DNA of 64,000 bases from Macrostomum hystrix. Lineage: Eukaryota > Platyhelminthes > Macrostomidae. The notes beneath the pieces were generated by a model that was not told the DNA's origin, searched no databases, and saw nothing but the letters and a program-made list of their open reading frames with translations. Below, in pieces: positions 47,701-60,700 of the stretch; the first letter of the stretch is position 1, and every line of letters starts with the position of its first letter. Where the stretch lies: contig CATNEN010000003.1 of the NCBI GenBank assembly GCA_950097015.1, positions 13,683,001 through 13,747,000 of the forward strand, read 5' to 3'. A program made the translations under genes and the position numbers.

Positions 47701-49218
47701 TAAAACGCTTAAAGTTTATTCTCCTAGCTTATTAGATAACAAACCAATAGTAATAAATCAATAAAACACTACAAAATTCCCCAAAAAACTCCCCATATCG
47801 CAAGCGGATTTCGGCATCCTTCTAGCTCGAATGCGTCACCTGTTAGACTCGTCAGAGGCTCAGCTGATTTCCGATCTGCGCTACGCGATGCGCAGTTTCG
47901 GATCCGACATTCGTCGCGAAGCCGTCGAGATATTCAACGCTTCATTGGCCTACTCTGGCAGCCTACAGACGGTGGCCACAGCTATGACTGGACTGCAAGG
48001 CGATCTAAACGAGATTCAAATCGAAGTCGACAGAAATTTGAACATGAGTCGTCAAACAGTTGGCAATTCGATAGAAGAAATTAGCAACTATACGAGTAAA
48101 AATGAAACTAGCAGCAGGGCGCCAGTGTACTTTAATCTTGGAGACAGTCTAGATCCATGGTTAAACATACTGGAGGAGACTGTCTACAATAACGCTTTCG
48201 ACGGCTGGGTAAGACCTTCTACTGATCCGGCTGCCGGCAATGAGACTGAATCTATTTGGACTTTTCCTGGAGCATTGCTCTACTCAATCACCATTGTCAC
48301 CACCATTGGTGAGTATTTATTCTGTCGGAAGGTCAAAACTTCGAATCTCTGACCGAAGGTCGGGGGTTCGATTCCCAATTCCACTGAAAGACACTAAACA
48401 ATTGTTATTAGCATAAATTATTAATGATCACTCGATGTCTATTGTTAAACTATCACGTTTTGTAAAATCTACCGCTGACACATTCCCGCCCAGGCTATGG
48501 TCACGTGGCACCTCGAACAATCGCCGGTCGCCTAGCAACCATTCTCTACGCCATGCTGGGCATACCGCTGATGCTGCTCTGCCTGCACAATCTCGGCGCA
48601 TTCCTAGCCGACGCATTCCGCCTATCCTACAAGCACTGCTGCCTGCGGCTGTGGCAGCGCCGGAAACAGAAGCAACGCAAATTGATTCAGCTTCAACAGG
48701 AACTGCAGCAGCAGCAGCAGCTCAGGCAAAGACAGGATCCGGCACCTTCCATGGCATTGCTGGCGCCAACAGCGGACTGCGAGTCCAACATTGAAGTCGT
48801 CGTGATGTCGAACGCAAACGCTGATGACGCGGCTACTGCAGACAACAGCGGGGGCAGCGTCTGCAGTAGCCTCGACGAAGACTACCGCGGAGGGGAGATC
48901 CGTGTGCCGATCTGGCTGACTCTGACAGTGTTCTTCATCTACATTGTGTCAGGAGCTGTGCTATTCTCGCAGTGGGAACACTGGGACATTCTAACGTCGG
49001 TTTATTTCGTGTTCGTCACCTTGACAACCATCGGTCTGGGAGATTACGTTCCCGGCATTCAGGACTCATCGTGGAACGATCACACCAAGCCGATAATCTG
49101 CTGCCTGTACCTACTGTTTGGATTAGCCATGATTGCCATGTGTTTCCAGCTAATGCAGGAGGAGGTCAAGGCTAAGGTTAAAGACTTTGCAAGGCGAATT
49201 GGACTGCTCGATGACTGA
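44639..49218 (+). CDS. KCNK: Two-pore-domain (K2P) potassium channel with very long N-terminus and M1-P1 loop
   Basis: Background (leak) potassium channel subunit, working as a dimer in the plasma membrane. Exons 44639-44939, 45611-46367, 47041-47363, 47805-48308 and 48494-49218 join in phases 1, 2, 1, 1 to give 869 residues; K2P channels are usually 300-500. M1 is about residues 301-329. Pore 1 has TTIGYG (filter about 627-631), split by an intron after TTI. M2 follows with LYAMLGIPLMLLCL. The M2-M3 loop is Q- and acid-rich. M3 starts at about 768, pore 2 is TIGLGD (807-812), and M4 is about 829-850. The N-terminal ~300 residues are hydrophilic and Q-rich. The M1-P1 extracellular loop is about 283 residues with nine N-glycosylation sequons (normal loops are about 60-70). 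ATG 44639 opens the frame, but an upstream exon is possible. Channel identity is secure; the subfamily is not assigned. Confidence 0.9.
44965..45570. repeat. 34-bp CT-rich tandem repeat in K2P intron 1
   Basis: Unit contains CCTAATCTCTCTTATCCCCT and ACTCTCTCATCCCC, about 17 copies. Confidence 0.94.
46368..47040 (+). other. K2P intron 2 with degenerate TTCTTAGAAA motifs
   Basis: Loose repeats of CTTAGAAAT, GAAATCGATGTTT and TTTCTAGAA, with no fixed period. Near 46955-47005 the minus strand has a tRNA-like B box (GAGTTCGAATCTTGG), probably an old SINE head. Confidence 0.55.
47384..47670. repeat. 43-bp tandem repeat in K2P intron 3, about 6.5 copies
   Basis: Unit includes GTTATACTCCAAGGGAATCC and AATCGGCCTGTTTT (47384, 47427 and on). 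The frame stays open from the preceding exon into the array, so the donor at 47364 was set by phase with the next exon. Confidence 0.92.
48345..48395 (+). mobile_element. SINE head fragment in K2P intron 4
   Basis: GGTCGGGGGTTCGATTCCC and the following CACTGAAAGACACT match the 38.6-kb SINE. The intron is only 185 bp. Confidence 0.65.
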
Positions 49219-49284
49219 GCATAGGACTCTTGACTGTACACGAAAACTGATCTATAATTGTAGTGATAAGAGTTAATTACACCT

Positions 49285-49630
49285 TCCCCAATTGGTCAGA
49301 TGTGCAGCCGCAGCTATTGCGCATCTGAAGGCTGGGTACGGCCGTTGCTGGTACCCATTTAACAGCAGAGTAAACTGAAGAATTAAAGTGTCTATCAGTG
49401 TATTCAGGAATCGAACCCAGGACCTATCACGCAAGTCCACGTTCAGTCCATGGACTGGGTGGGACGCCACACCCATCTCATTTACCCCAGAAAATGCTGT
49501 TACCTGTTTAAACAATTTAAGTGTCTTACTAAATGACACAAATTCTTAAAGTTGAGCCGGGAATCGAACCCCCGACCTTTAAGTCGCGAGTTCGACTCTC
49601 TAACCGCTAGGCTACAATCCCCACACTATT
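49285..49630 (-). mobile_element. SINE copies, minus strand, two adjoining fragments
   Basis: Complement shows two B-box sites (near 49405 and 49565) and two body segments (GGTACCCATTTAACAGC near 49351 and CCATGGACTGGGTGGGACG near 49450). At least two copies are therefore joined or nested. The block starts 70 bp after the K2P stop and may supply part of its 3' UTR. Confidence 0.75.
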
Positions 49631-50270
49631 AAACGCGGACTTTTTTTGGATTAACAAAATCCCAATCAAGGAAAACCAGAATAACGCCAGATTTATATTA
49701 CCAAAAATTAACTTTTTGTTTTCAGTTTAAAAAAAAAACAATTGCGATTCAATAACTTTAGATTTATTTTTATTTTAAATCAAAATCTTGCACCTACATA
49801 GAGAAAAGTCGTACTTGCTTGTTTTTATTAAAGATAATAATTGTGTAATTTGTTATTATATTGGTCACACAAAGATGCGATTATAAATCTAAAGTATTTA
49901 GTTGAACAATTCATGATAAAAACAAAGACAATTATTATAATAGTTAAATTTTATTAATGACTTGCTATCAATAATAAGACAATTATAATGTGTGCTTTTT
50001 TGTATTTTGTATTTTCCTGTTTCACAAACAAACACAGACGTAGCAGTAACTCAGCATTCAAAATAAACAAAAGGGACATTACTATTTAGATTTGTTGATT
50101 AAACATGTCGTGCACAAAAAATAAAAAAAAGATATTTCTTTGGAATTTGTGTTTAGATCATTCTTGTAAAATATAAATGTTATGGCAAATTAATGTATTG
50201 GAATATTTATACTAATAAATAGTAGAGAACTAAACACAAAGTAGATAGTAATAAATACGCAGTAGTAAAT
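49631..50270. other. AT-rich sequence, no gene seen
   Basis: Strongly AT-rich unique DNA between the K2P gene and the 432-bp duplication. Confidence 0.5.
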
Positions 50271-51090
50271 AGTAGACAGTTAAAGCGATTTGTGCTTTGT
50301 TGTTAACAAAATAAAATCAATGTATTATGAAGCTTAGCGTTAGTCATGGAAAGTGTCTCGGAAAAAACAAATGAAATTAAAAAGATCAGAAACCGAAGTT
50401 TTTTTTACTAAAAAATAGATTAAGTAATTTAAGAAGCTTTGCCGAGAGCCTGTGTACATAAGGGGTAGGAATTCGAGGGGTTGTCGCGGGCGTGCGTACA
50501 TAGGGGGTAGGAATTCGAGGGTTGTCGCGAGCGTGCGTACATCGGGGGTGTAGGAATTCGAGGGTTGTCGCGAGCGTGCGTACATTGGGGTATAGGAATC
50601 CGAGGGGTTGTCGCGGGCGTGCGTACATTGGGGGTGTAGGAATTCGAGGGTTGTCGTGAGCGTGCGTACATTCGGGGTAGGAATTTGAGAGCTTTAGCGA
50701 ATAGTAGACAGTTAAAGCGATTTGTGCTTTATTGTCAACATAAATAAAATCAATGTATTATGAAGCTTAGCGTTAGTCATGGAATGTGTCTCAGAAAAAA
50801 AAAATGAAATTAAAAAGACCAGAAACCAAAGTTTTTTTTCTAAAAAAAGATTAAGTAATTTAAGAAGCTTTCCCGAGAGCCTGTGTACATAAGGGGTAGG
50901 AATTCGAGGGGTTGTCGCGGGCGTGCGTACATAGGGGGTAGGAATTCGAGGGTTGTCGCGAGCGTGCGTACATCGGGGGTGTAGGAATTCGAGGGTTGTC
51001 GCGAGCGTGCGTACATTGGGGTGTAGGAATTCGAGGGGTTGTCGCGAGCGTGCGTACATTCGGAGTAGAAATTTGAGAGCTTTAGCGAAT
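50271..51090. repeat. Tandem 432-bp duplication carrying a 39-bp minisatellite
   Basis: Sequence from AGTAGACAGTTAAAGCGA (50271) repeats at 50703. Each copy contains an AT-rich part and then four to five units of GAATTCGAGGGTTGTCGCG and AGCGTGCGTACAT. The second copy has one unit fewer. Confidence 0.9.
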
Positions 51091-51776
51091 AGGCAGCTAA
51101 TTGGAAAAGTTTTTATGTATGATTATGATTTAAGAAGTCTAGCCTAGTAAAAAAAGCTCGAAAAGATAATTTTAGTAACTGTCGTAACATCACCAAAACA
51201 AGACGAAAAATAAAATAAAATATTCATAAACTATATTTTAGATCACAATATCAATATCTGTGTGTCATGTCATCTTAGCCAATTACCGAAAGGTGCATTA
51301 ATTTGTGCTTTAAGTTTTTGAGTTTTTCTATAATCAAGAAAAGTAGGCCTACAAATAAAGTAACTCTTTATGGAGCAAACAAAACAGACAGACACAAACA
51401 AAAAACTGACAAAAGCAAAATAAAATGAGAACAAGGAAGAATCGACAGAAGACAATGTGTAAGTAGTTACAACAGCTAGCTGAGGGAATGACATTGACTT
51501 TACTTCGACATTAGAATTTATGTATATTACTACTAGTAATATTATGACAATTTAAGCTGTGACCCTAAATGTTGTTCACAAAATCAACTTGACTGAGCGG
51601 AAAAAATATAACAATAATAATGTAGATTAAGGAAAATGGTTCTGACTAACAACAATCAACTAAACACAGGGTCAAATTATAGAAGCTTTAAGTATTACAG
51701 CAAAGTGATTCAATTTTAGAAATCTATTGTTAAAAATTCTGTATCAAGCTGTAAATAAACTATTGAATCGGCTGCC
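51091..51776 (-). other. Presumed HID1 3' UTR and downstream spacer
   Basis: AT-rich unique sequence after the HID1 stop. I found no clear AATAAA on the minus strand close to the stop. Confidence 0.4.
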
Positions 51777-54700
51777 TCAGACGCGTTGAATTTCAAACAG
51801 TCTCACGTCTGTATCGTACCAAATCGGCGGATCCACATTGCGCAGGTAGATGACGCCCCACATATAGGTGCGAAACCAGATTGTGGTGCCAGCGTTGGCC
51901 TGGTATTTGCGAATTAGAATGGGATGCGGCACTGGCAGTAGGCCGACTAGGGTACCGTGCTGCAAGAATTTCAGAATCTCTGAGTCGTCTGTTAGGCCTC
52001 TGAAATATCAATAAGTATGGCTTGCATTGCGCTTTTATGACTTCCTGGCACACAAATGCATCCTGACCGACAAATGTACATCCTGGCCTATTAATGTACA
52101 TCCTGGCCTATTAATGTACATCCTGACCTATTAATGTACATCCTGACCTATTAATTTACAACCTAGCCTATTAATGTACATCCTGACCTATTAATGTACA
52201 TCCTTGACCTACTGATGATTATCTTGACCTACTGATGTACATCCTGACCGACAAACGTACATCCTGACCGACAAATGTACATCCTGACCTATTAATGTAC
52301 ATCCTGACCTATTAATGTACATCCTGACGTACTGATGATCATCTTGACCTACTGATGTACATCCTGGCTTATTAATGTACATCCTGACTTACTGATGATT
52401 ATCTTGACCTACTGATGTACATCCTGACCGACAAATGTACATCATGGCCTATTAATGTACATCCTGACCTATGAATGTACATCCTGACGTACTGATGATT
52501 ATCTTGACCTACTGATGTACATCCTGACTTATTAATGTACATCCTGACCTACTGATGTACATCCTAAACTACTGATGATCATATTGACCTACTGATGTAC
52601 ATCCCGACCCCATAATGAACATTCTAAACCCATTTACTTTATTCTGAGCCTTTAATGTACACTATATTATGTAAACCATGACTTACTAATGACTAATTAC
52701 TGATGTACATCCTAACCTACTGATGATCATTTTGACCTACTGATGTACATCCTGACCTACTGATGATCATCTTGACCTACTGATGATTATCTTGACCTAC
52801 TGATGTACATCCTGACCTACTGATGATCATATTGACCTACTGATGTACATCCTGACCTACTGATGATCATATTGACCTACTGATGTACATCCCGACCCCA
52901 TAATGAACATTCTAAACCCATTTACTTTATTCTGAGCCTTTAATGTACACAATATTATGTAAACCATGACTTACTAATGAACATCCTGATGCTATAATGT
53001 ACATTCTGACTCAAATCTACACCTCGAACATGACCCTAAAAAGCTAAGAGACACTAATACCTAAATTTGGCACCAAATTTCTGACAAATCACGAGCGCTT
53101 ACTTATCGATGCAAATCTTCTCCACTTGCGGTACCAGCACTTGCAACAGTCGCATAATAGTCTGCAGCGGCAGTTTGCTCTTCCAACTGGCAACCCAGTC
53201 AGGCGTGGCGACCCAGCCGCCGGCAGTGGTCGAACTAGTCGTCGTCGTCGACGCAATCGACGGTGTCGGCGTTTGCGGCGCCTTCGGCACAGTCGCCGCC
53301 GCCGACGACGAAGAATTGACACCGCCGGCGATGCTGCCAGTAGTGGAATCTCCGGCTGTAGGCGTCGAACCGTCGACAGCGGCCGCGCCGGCAGCAGCAT
53401 CGGCGTCAGCCCCGGGTTCGGCCGGACTGCGCTCGGTCATGTGGACGAGAGCCGGGGTGGCCTCCAGCGAGGTCTTCAGCGTGCCAGGTTCCGCCGGTGC
53501 GGCTGGAATGGAGCCCTCCTGCGAATCATTAGCGACTGCGGCAGCTGAGGCTGGGTGCTGCTGCTGCTGCTGGGACTGCTGCTGCTGCTGGGACTGCTGA
53601 TGCTGCTGGAGCGGTGGCTGCTGTGGCTGCAGCTGGGATTGCTGTCGTCGGGCTGTGGCACCGGCGGTGACTTTCTTTGCCAGGGCACCTGTTGAATGGA
53701 AAATTTTGGGAAGACTGAGAATAATGGGATCTGGGGCATGCCTATCAAGGGATCTGGGAAGTATATTATGGGATCTGGGGTATGTGTTTTAATCGGATCT
53801 GGAGTATGTATTATAATGGGATCTGTAGTATGTATTATGATGGGGATCTGGAGTATGTGTAATAATGGGATCTGGAGTATGTATTATAATGGGACCTGGA
53901 GTATGTATTATAATGGGATCTCGAGTATGGGATGTAAAAACCGCAAGTCAAATGTAAATGGCAAAATATGTAATTGCACATAAAAGCCAGTCCATGCTCA
54001 CCACTAATGCTGGCGTGATCAGTAGCCAGACTAGCTAGCTGGTGAAAAACGGCCCTCTTACGAATGATGCAATACACCAGACTGCTGTTACCATCAAACT
54101 GGTATTGGATGATGTTATTAAACACTTCCAATAGAAAGAATACCAAATGATGATTGCCAGGCGTAGAGAATAGAAACCATGGCGTACTAAAAGCTTCCAA
54201 TAGGTGCAACAGCTTGTTAGCAGATACCATTGATAGACTCTTCAGGTAGGGCGACACTGCAATGTGGCACGAAAAATTCAGGTCAGGCGTAGTAATTTGC
54301 GACATACTAAATAGGTAGGGAAAATGTGGGCTAGATTAGATGGGATTTCACATTTTTTAAAGTCAGATGAGATGGCATGGGTCATGGAGAGATGAGATGG
54401 ATCAGGGAAAAGATGGGATGGCTCAGGGAAGAGATAGGATGGATCAGGGAAAAGATAGGATGGATCAGGGAAGAGATAGGGTGGGTCAGGGAAAAGATAG
54501 GATGGGTCAGGGAAAAGATAGGATGGCTCAGGGAAAAGATTGGATGGCTCAGGGAAGAGATAGGATGGATCAGGGAAAAGATAGGATGGATCAGGGAAGA
54601 GATAGGGTGGGTCAGGGAAAAGATAGGATGGGTCAGGGAAAAGATAGGATGGCTCAGGGAAAAGATTGGATGGCTCAGGGAAGAGATAGGATGGATCAGG

Positions 54701-57700
54701 GAAAAGATAGGATGGATCAGGGAAGAGATAGGGTGGGTCAGGGAAAAGATAGGATGGGTCAGGGAAAAGATAGGATGGCTCAGGGAAAAGATGGGATGGC
54801 TCAGGGAAGAGATAGGATGGATCAGGGAAAAGATAGGATGGATCAGGGAAGAGATAGGGTGGGTCAGGGAAAAGATAGGGTGGGTCAGGGAAAAGATAGG
54901 ATGGATCAGGGAAAAGATGGGATGGCTCAGGGAAGAGATAGGGTGGGTCAGGGAAAAGATGGAATGGGTCAGGGAAAAGATAGGATGAGTCAGGGAAAAG
55001 ATGGAATGGGTCAGGGAAAAGATAGGATGGATCAGGGAAAAGATAGGATGGATCAGGGAAAAGATAGGATGGATCAGGGAAAAGATAGGATGGATCAGGG
55101 AAAAGATAGGATGAGTCAGGGAAAAGATGGAATGGGTCAGGGAAAAGATAGGATGGATCAGGGAAAAGATAGGATGGATCAGGGAAAAGATAGGATGGAT
55201 CAGGGAAAAGATGGAATGGGTCAGGGAAAAGATAGGATGGATCAGGGAAAAGATAGGGTGGGTCAGGGAAAAGATGGAATGGGTCAGGGAAAAGATAGGA
55301 TGAGTCAGGGAAAAGATGGAATGGGTCAGGGAAAAGATAGGATGGATCAGGGAAAGGATGGGATGGATCAGGGAAAGACGGGATGGATCAGGGAAAAGAT
55401 AGGATGAGTCAGGGAAAAGATAGGATGGGTCAGGGAAAAGATGGAATGGGTCAGGGAAAAGATGGGATGGATTAGGGAAAAGATGGAATGGGTCAGGGAA
55501 AAGATGGGATGGATTAGGGAAAAGATGGAATGGGTGAGGGAAAAGATGGGATGGATTAGGGAAAAGATGGGATGGGTCAGGGAAATATAGGATGGGTCAA
55601 GGAAAATATGGGTTAGGTAAATGTTGGAGCAGAATATCCAAAGAATTTAATTTCAGCAACTCACCATTGACAATGATTGTGAGCAGGCAGTCAAACAGAG
55701 GCTGCAGTCGCTGATGCCCAGTGGTGATAATCTTGTGGAACACAATAATTAGTAAATCGGCGTGTGTACCAGTGAACACAGGAATATCCATTGGCACCCT
55801 AATCTGATAAGGCTTATTAAGTCGTACTCCAAAATTTCTTTCTCCGCTTAACAATAGCAGAATGAACACGCCGATGTGCATTAGGCCAACTCGACTCTGG
55901 TCCGCTCTGGCGTCATTCAAATAGTACAACACTGGCACCAGTAGGTCGAGAATGTCGGACGATTTCAACACGTAGAACATGAACTTCTTGTTGATGTCGC
56001 ACATTTTCCAGAATAATATTAGCAATTCCTGATAGAAATGAATCCGTTTGCAACTACCCGGTAGGTAGGTCTGCACTAGCGGATTATTCAATAGGCGAGC
56101 GATGCCGCGAAGGATAAAAGCGAAGTCTTCTTCGCGATGCACCCTGGACATGTAGTTCACGAACAGGTTATCCGGCCCGGCTTCCAAGTCGCCCATATCG
56201 GCCCCAGTTGAGCCTAGAAGGCTGGCTGCCGCGGCCGCAGCCGCTGGTGTCGGCGATGTAGGCGACGGTACTGCCGCAGCCGCAGCAGCCGCCGCCGATG
56301 CAGCTTCGGGACTAGCCGTGACGCTACTGCCGTCCCAGTCAAGTGTAACACAGAGGACCTTGGCAATGCAAGGCAGGATTTTTTGCAATGCTACTGACAC
56401 TGCTGCTAGATTACAAAACATGTTTCATTAACTACTCATATATAGTTATATCTTTGACTATTACCCAATTAAATATTACAGGTAAAATATTGGTCTTTAT
56501 CCATTACCCAGTTCTAGATTACAGGTAAAATGATAGAATCTTTATCCATTACCCAGTTCTAGATTACAGGTAAAATTATAGAATCTTTATCCATTACCCA
56601 GTTCTAGATTACAGGTAAAATCATAGAATCTTTATCCATTACCCAGTTCTAGATTACAGGTAAAATTATAGAATCTTTATCCATTACCCAGTTCTAGATT
56701 ACAGGTAAAATTATAGAATCTTTATCCATTACCCAGTTCTAGATTACAGGTAAAATGATAGAATCTTTATCCATTACCCAGTTCTAGATTACAGGTAAAA
56801 TCATAGAATCTTTATCCATTACCCAGTTCTAGATTACAGGTAAAATTATAGAATCTTTATCCATTACCCAGTTCTAGATTACAGGTAAAATTATAGAATC
56901 TTTATCCATTACCCAATTCTAGATTACGGGTAAAAGTATAGAATCTTTATCCATTACCCAATTCTAGATTACAGGTAAAATTATAGAATCTTTATCCATT
57001 ACCCAGTTCTAGATTACAGCTAAAATTATAGAATCTTTATCCATTACCCAGTTCTAGATTACAGGTAAAATTATAGAATCTTTATCCATTACCCAATTCT
57101 AGATTACAGCTAAAATTATAGAATCTTTATCCATTACCCAGTTCTAAATTACAGCTAAAATTATAGAATCTTTATCCATTACCCAGTTCTAGATTACAGG
57201 TAAAATTTATCAGTTACCCAGTTCTAGATTACAGGTAAAATTATAGAATCTTTATCCATTACCGAGTTCTAGATTACAGGTAAAATTATAGAATCTTTAT
57301 CCATTACCCAGTTCTAGATTACAGGTAAAATTATAGAATCTTTATCCATTACCGAGTTCTAGATTACAGGTAAAATTATAGAATCTTTATCCATTACCGA
57401 GTTCTAGATTACAGGTAAAATTATAGAATCTTTATCCATTACCGAGTTCTAGATTACAGGTAAAATTATAGAATCTTTATCCATTACCGAGTTCTAGATT
57501 ACAGGTAAAATCATAGAATCTTTATCCATTACCGAGTTCTAGATTACAGGTAAAATCATAGAATCTTTATCCATTACCCAGTTCTAGATTACAGGTAAAA
57601 TTATAGAATCTTTATCCATTACCGAGTTCTAGATAACAAGGTAAATTACATACTCAACAATCTAGTTTTTAAATGTAACAAAAACCCTAAAAGTCAATCA

Positions 57701-60700
57701 ATCAAACTGATTTCCAGTCACAGACCTGTAGAGCGACTTCAACCAATGGTTCCAGACTATCGTTAAACATCAGATGATTGTAGGGCACGCCATAGCCAAT
57801 AGGATCATAGGCACAGACGGTGTTCAATAAAGAAGTGAACAAAGGCAAGGCGTGCCGATTTTCGGTGCTAGTAAAATAGGCGATCCATCGATTAGGCTGC
57901 GTATGGGCCTCGCTACTAGGCAGGTACATTGTCTCCGAGAAACAGGTGAGCAATAGTTTTAGAATCTCAGTTCTGTGACTATCGTAGATAGCGTTGCGAA
58001 CCGGGTTGCTAGCGAAGCCAACACCTGCCTGCCAGATGTACTCGCAACTGTCTATGGTGTTAAGATCCTCCGGATTGTCCTGCGAATGCGTGTAGAGAGA
58101 TCTGGAGTTGAAATCCCAGCATGAGCTGGGGTAGAATTCTGGGTGGATTTTCACAGTGAGAGTGTACACTGACTGACGATGAGAAAGTCAGGGCAGATGT
58201 ACATACCTGTTTTAAGTGGATCATTTTTAATTGGTCATTATCATAAAGGCTTAAATTAAAGTCACTATTGATATACTGAGGTCAAAACTTTGAAAAAATA
58301 CCTAATTGATTTACTCCGACTCACTACATGCTACTTACCCGCTAATCTAAAGTAGTGTATTACAAACCGATAAATATTGACTTTTTTAACAATAGAAAAA
58401 TGAGACCGAGAGAAAAAAAAAGTCAAGTAAAACGCAGAATAACGAAACACTAAATATTAGACCAACATTGCATATGAGAACAAAAAAGCATTGCAAAAAT
58501 AACTTCTGAAGTCCGTGTTACCAATAAATTGCTTAAACAATTAAAAAAACCATGTCGCCTTACAAGATTAGGATGAGCACATGCCTAAGGAATAGAAAAA
58601 TATAAGTCTAAATTCTCTTTTTCAACACAAAAATCATACGTAATCTTTTCTTACAGAAGTGAAAAAAGATGGAAAAAGAAAAAAAATAGTAACTTACAGG
58701 GCCGGCTTTCTTAGCAGACAGGACAGTGAAGTCCGGACAGAATAGCAAATCCTAGAATTATGAATTTGATTTTACATATAATTTAGAATCTGTGCGAAAC
58801 TAAAAATTATTAAGGTAAATAAATCTGAACTTACACAGAGAGCGGCAACCAAAGTTTGAGCTAGTGGCGGACAATTGGCCTAAAAAACAGTTTTAGAAAA
58901 TATTATTTATATTTTATTTTATAAATGCTAAGATCAATCTAAAAATCAATCAGCATTATTATAAACCCCTAATTTAAAACTGGAGCTTTTCCTAACACTG
59001 AATTCAACACATTAGTTCCCGATTCAAAACAGGAATTTTCCCTTATCCTAAATTTAGGACAGACATTCTTCCTAATCCCTAATTAAAGACAGGCATTCTC
59101 CCTAAACCCTAATTTAGGACAGGCATTCTCCCTAATCCCCAGTTTAGGAAAGGCATTCTCCTAATCCCCAATTAAAGACAGGCATTCTCCCTAATTCTAA
59201 ATTAAAGACAGGCATTCTCCCTAATCCCCAGTTTAGGAAAGGCATTCTCCTAATCCCCAATTAAAGACAGGCATTCTCCCTAATCCCAAATTAAAGACAG
59301 GCATTCTCCCTAATCCCCAGTTTAGGAAAGGCATTCTCCTAATCCCCAATTAAAGACAGGCATTCTCCCTAATCCCAAATTAAAGACAGGCATTCTCCCT
59401 AATCCCCAGTTTAGGAAAGGCATTCTCCTAATCCCCAATTAAAGACAGGCATTCTCCTAAATCCCAAATTAAAGACAGGCATTCTCCCTAATCCCAAATA
59501 AAAGACAGGCATTCTCCCTAATCCCAAATTAAAGACAGGCATTCTCTCTAATCCCAAATTAAAGACAGGCATTCTCCCTAATCCCCAATTAAAGACAGGC
59601 ATTCTCCTAAATCCCAAATTAAAGACAGGCATTCTCTCTAATCCCCAATTAAAGACAGGCATTCTCTCTAATCCCAAATTAAAGACAGGCATTCTCTCTA
59701 ATCCCCAATTAAAGACATGCATTCTCCCTAATCCCCAATTAAAGACAGACAATCTCCCTAATCCTAAATTAAAGACAGGCATTCTCCCTAATCCCAAATT
59801 AAAGACAGGCATTCTCCCTAATCCCAAATTAAAGAGAGGCATTCTCCCTAATCCCAAATTAAAGACAGGCATTCTCCCTAATCCCAAATTAAAGACAGGC
59901 ATTCTCCCTAATCCCAAATTAAAGACAGGCATTCTTTCTAATTCAAAATTTAAATAGTAATTGTTTTACAAATAATTTCAACAAAAGAACATTCATTATT
60001 CTTCCAGGACCCAGATGACTGTTTAGAACAATGGTCTCACCTCGTCGCGTTCTCCGCCCTGATGCTGCGGACTCCAGAAGAATGTGATCCAGTCCGGCTC
60101 CTCGAAGATGTAGGGAAGTATGCGAGTTAGCAGACGGATGCAGTTCAGGGCTGCGGAACAGTTGCGAAACAAGTTGCGAAAGATAAATTAGCACTGAATA
60201 TGTCATTTTTTGTATTTATATCTAGGTCTGTCTCTGAATCTCACCTGAATCTGCCCACAAAGAATCTGAATCTCACCTGAATCTGCCCCTATGGAATCTA
60301 AATACCACCTAAATTTACTCCCCATAGAATCTAAATACCACCTAAATCTATCCCCATAGAATCTAAATACCACCTAAATCTATCGCCATAGAATCTAAAT
60401 ACCACCTAAATCTACCCCCATAGAATCTAAATACCACCTAAATCTATCCCCATAGAATCTAAATACCACCTAAATCTATCCCCATAGAATCTAAATACCA
60501 CCTAAATCTATCCCCATAGAATCTAAATACCACCTAAATCTATCCCCATAGAATCTAAATACCACCTAAATTTGCCCCCATAGAATCTAAATACCACCTA
60601 AATTTACCCCCCCCCTTAGAATCTACATACCACCTAAATTAACCCCCAATAGAATCTAAATACCACCTAAATTTACCCCCCATAGAATCTAAATACCACC

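Noticed and set aside
53109-53600. Plus-strand frame of 163 codons over a GC-rich region
   Set aside because: It is antisense to a HID1 coding exon whose minus-strand reading matches the conserved HID1 sequence.
54367-55407. 346-codon open frame with a seven-residue repeat
   Set aside because: Antisense to HID1, inside an intron, and produced by a 21-bp unit; no synonymous-only divergence.
59411-59932. 173-codon minus-strand frame in the sense direction of HID1
   Set aside because: A 30-bp intronic array; HID1 is continuous without it and phases match across the flanking exons.
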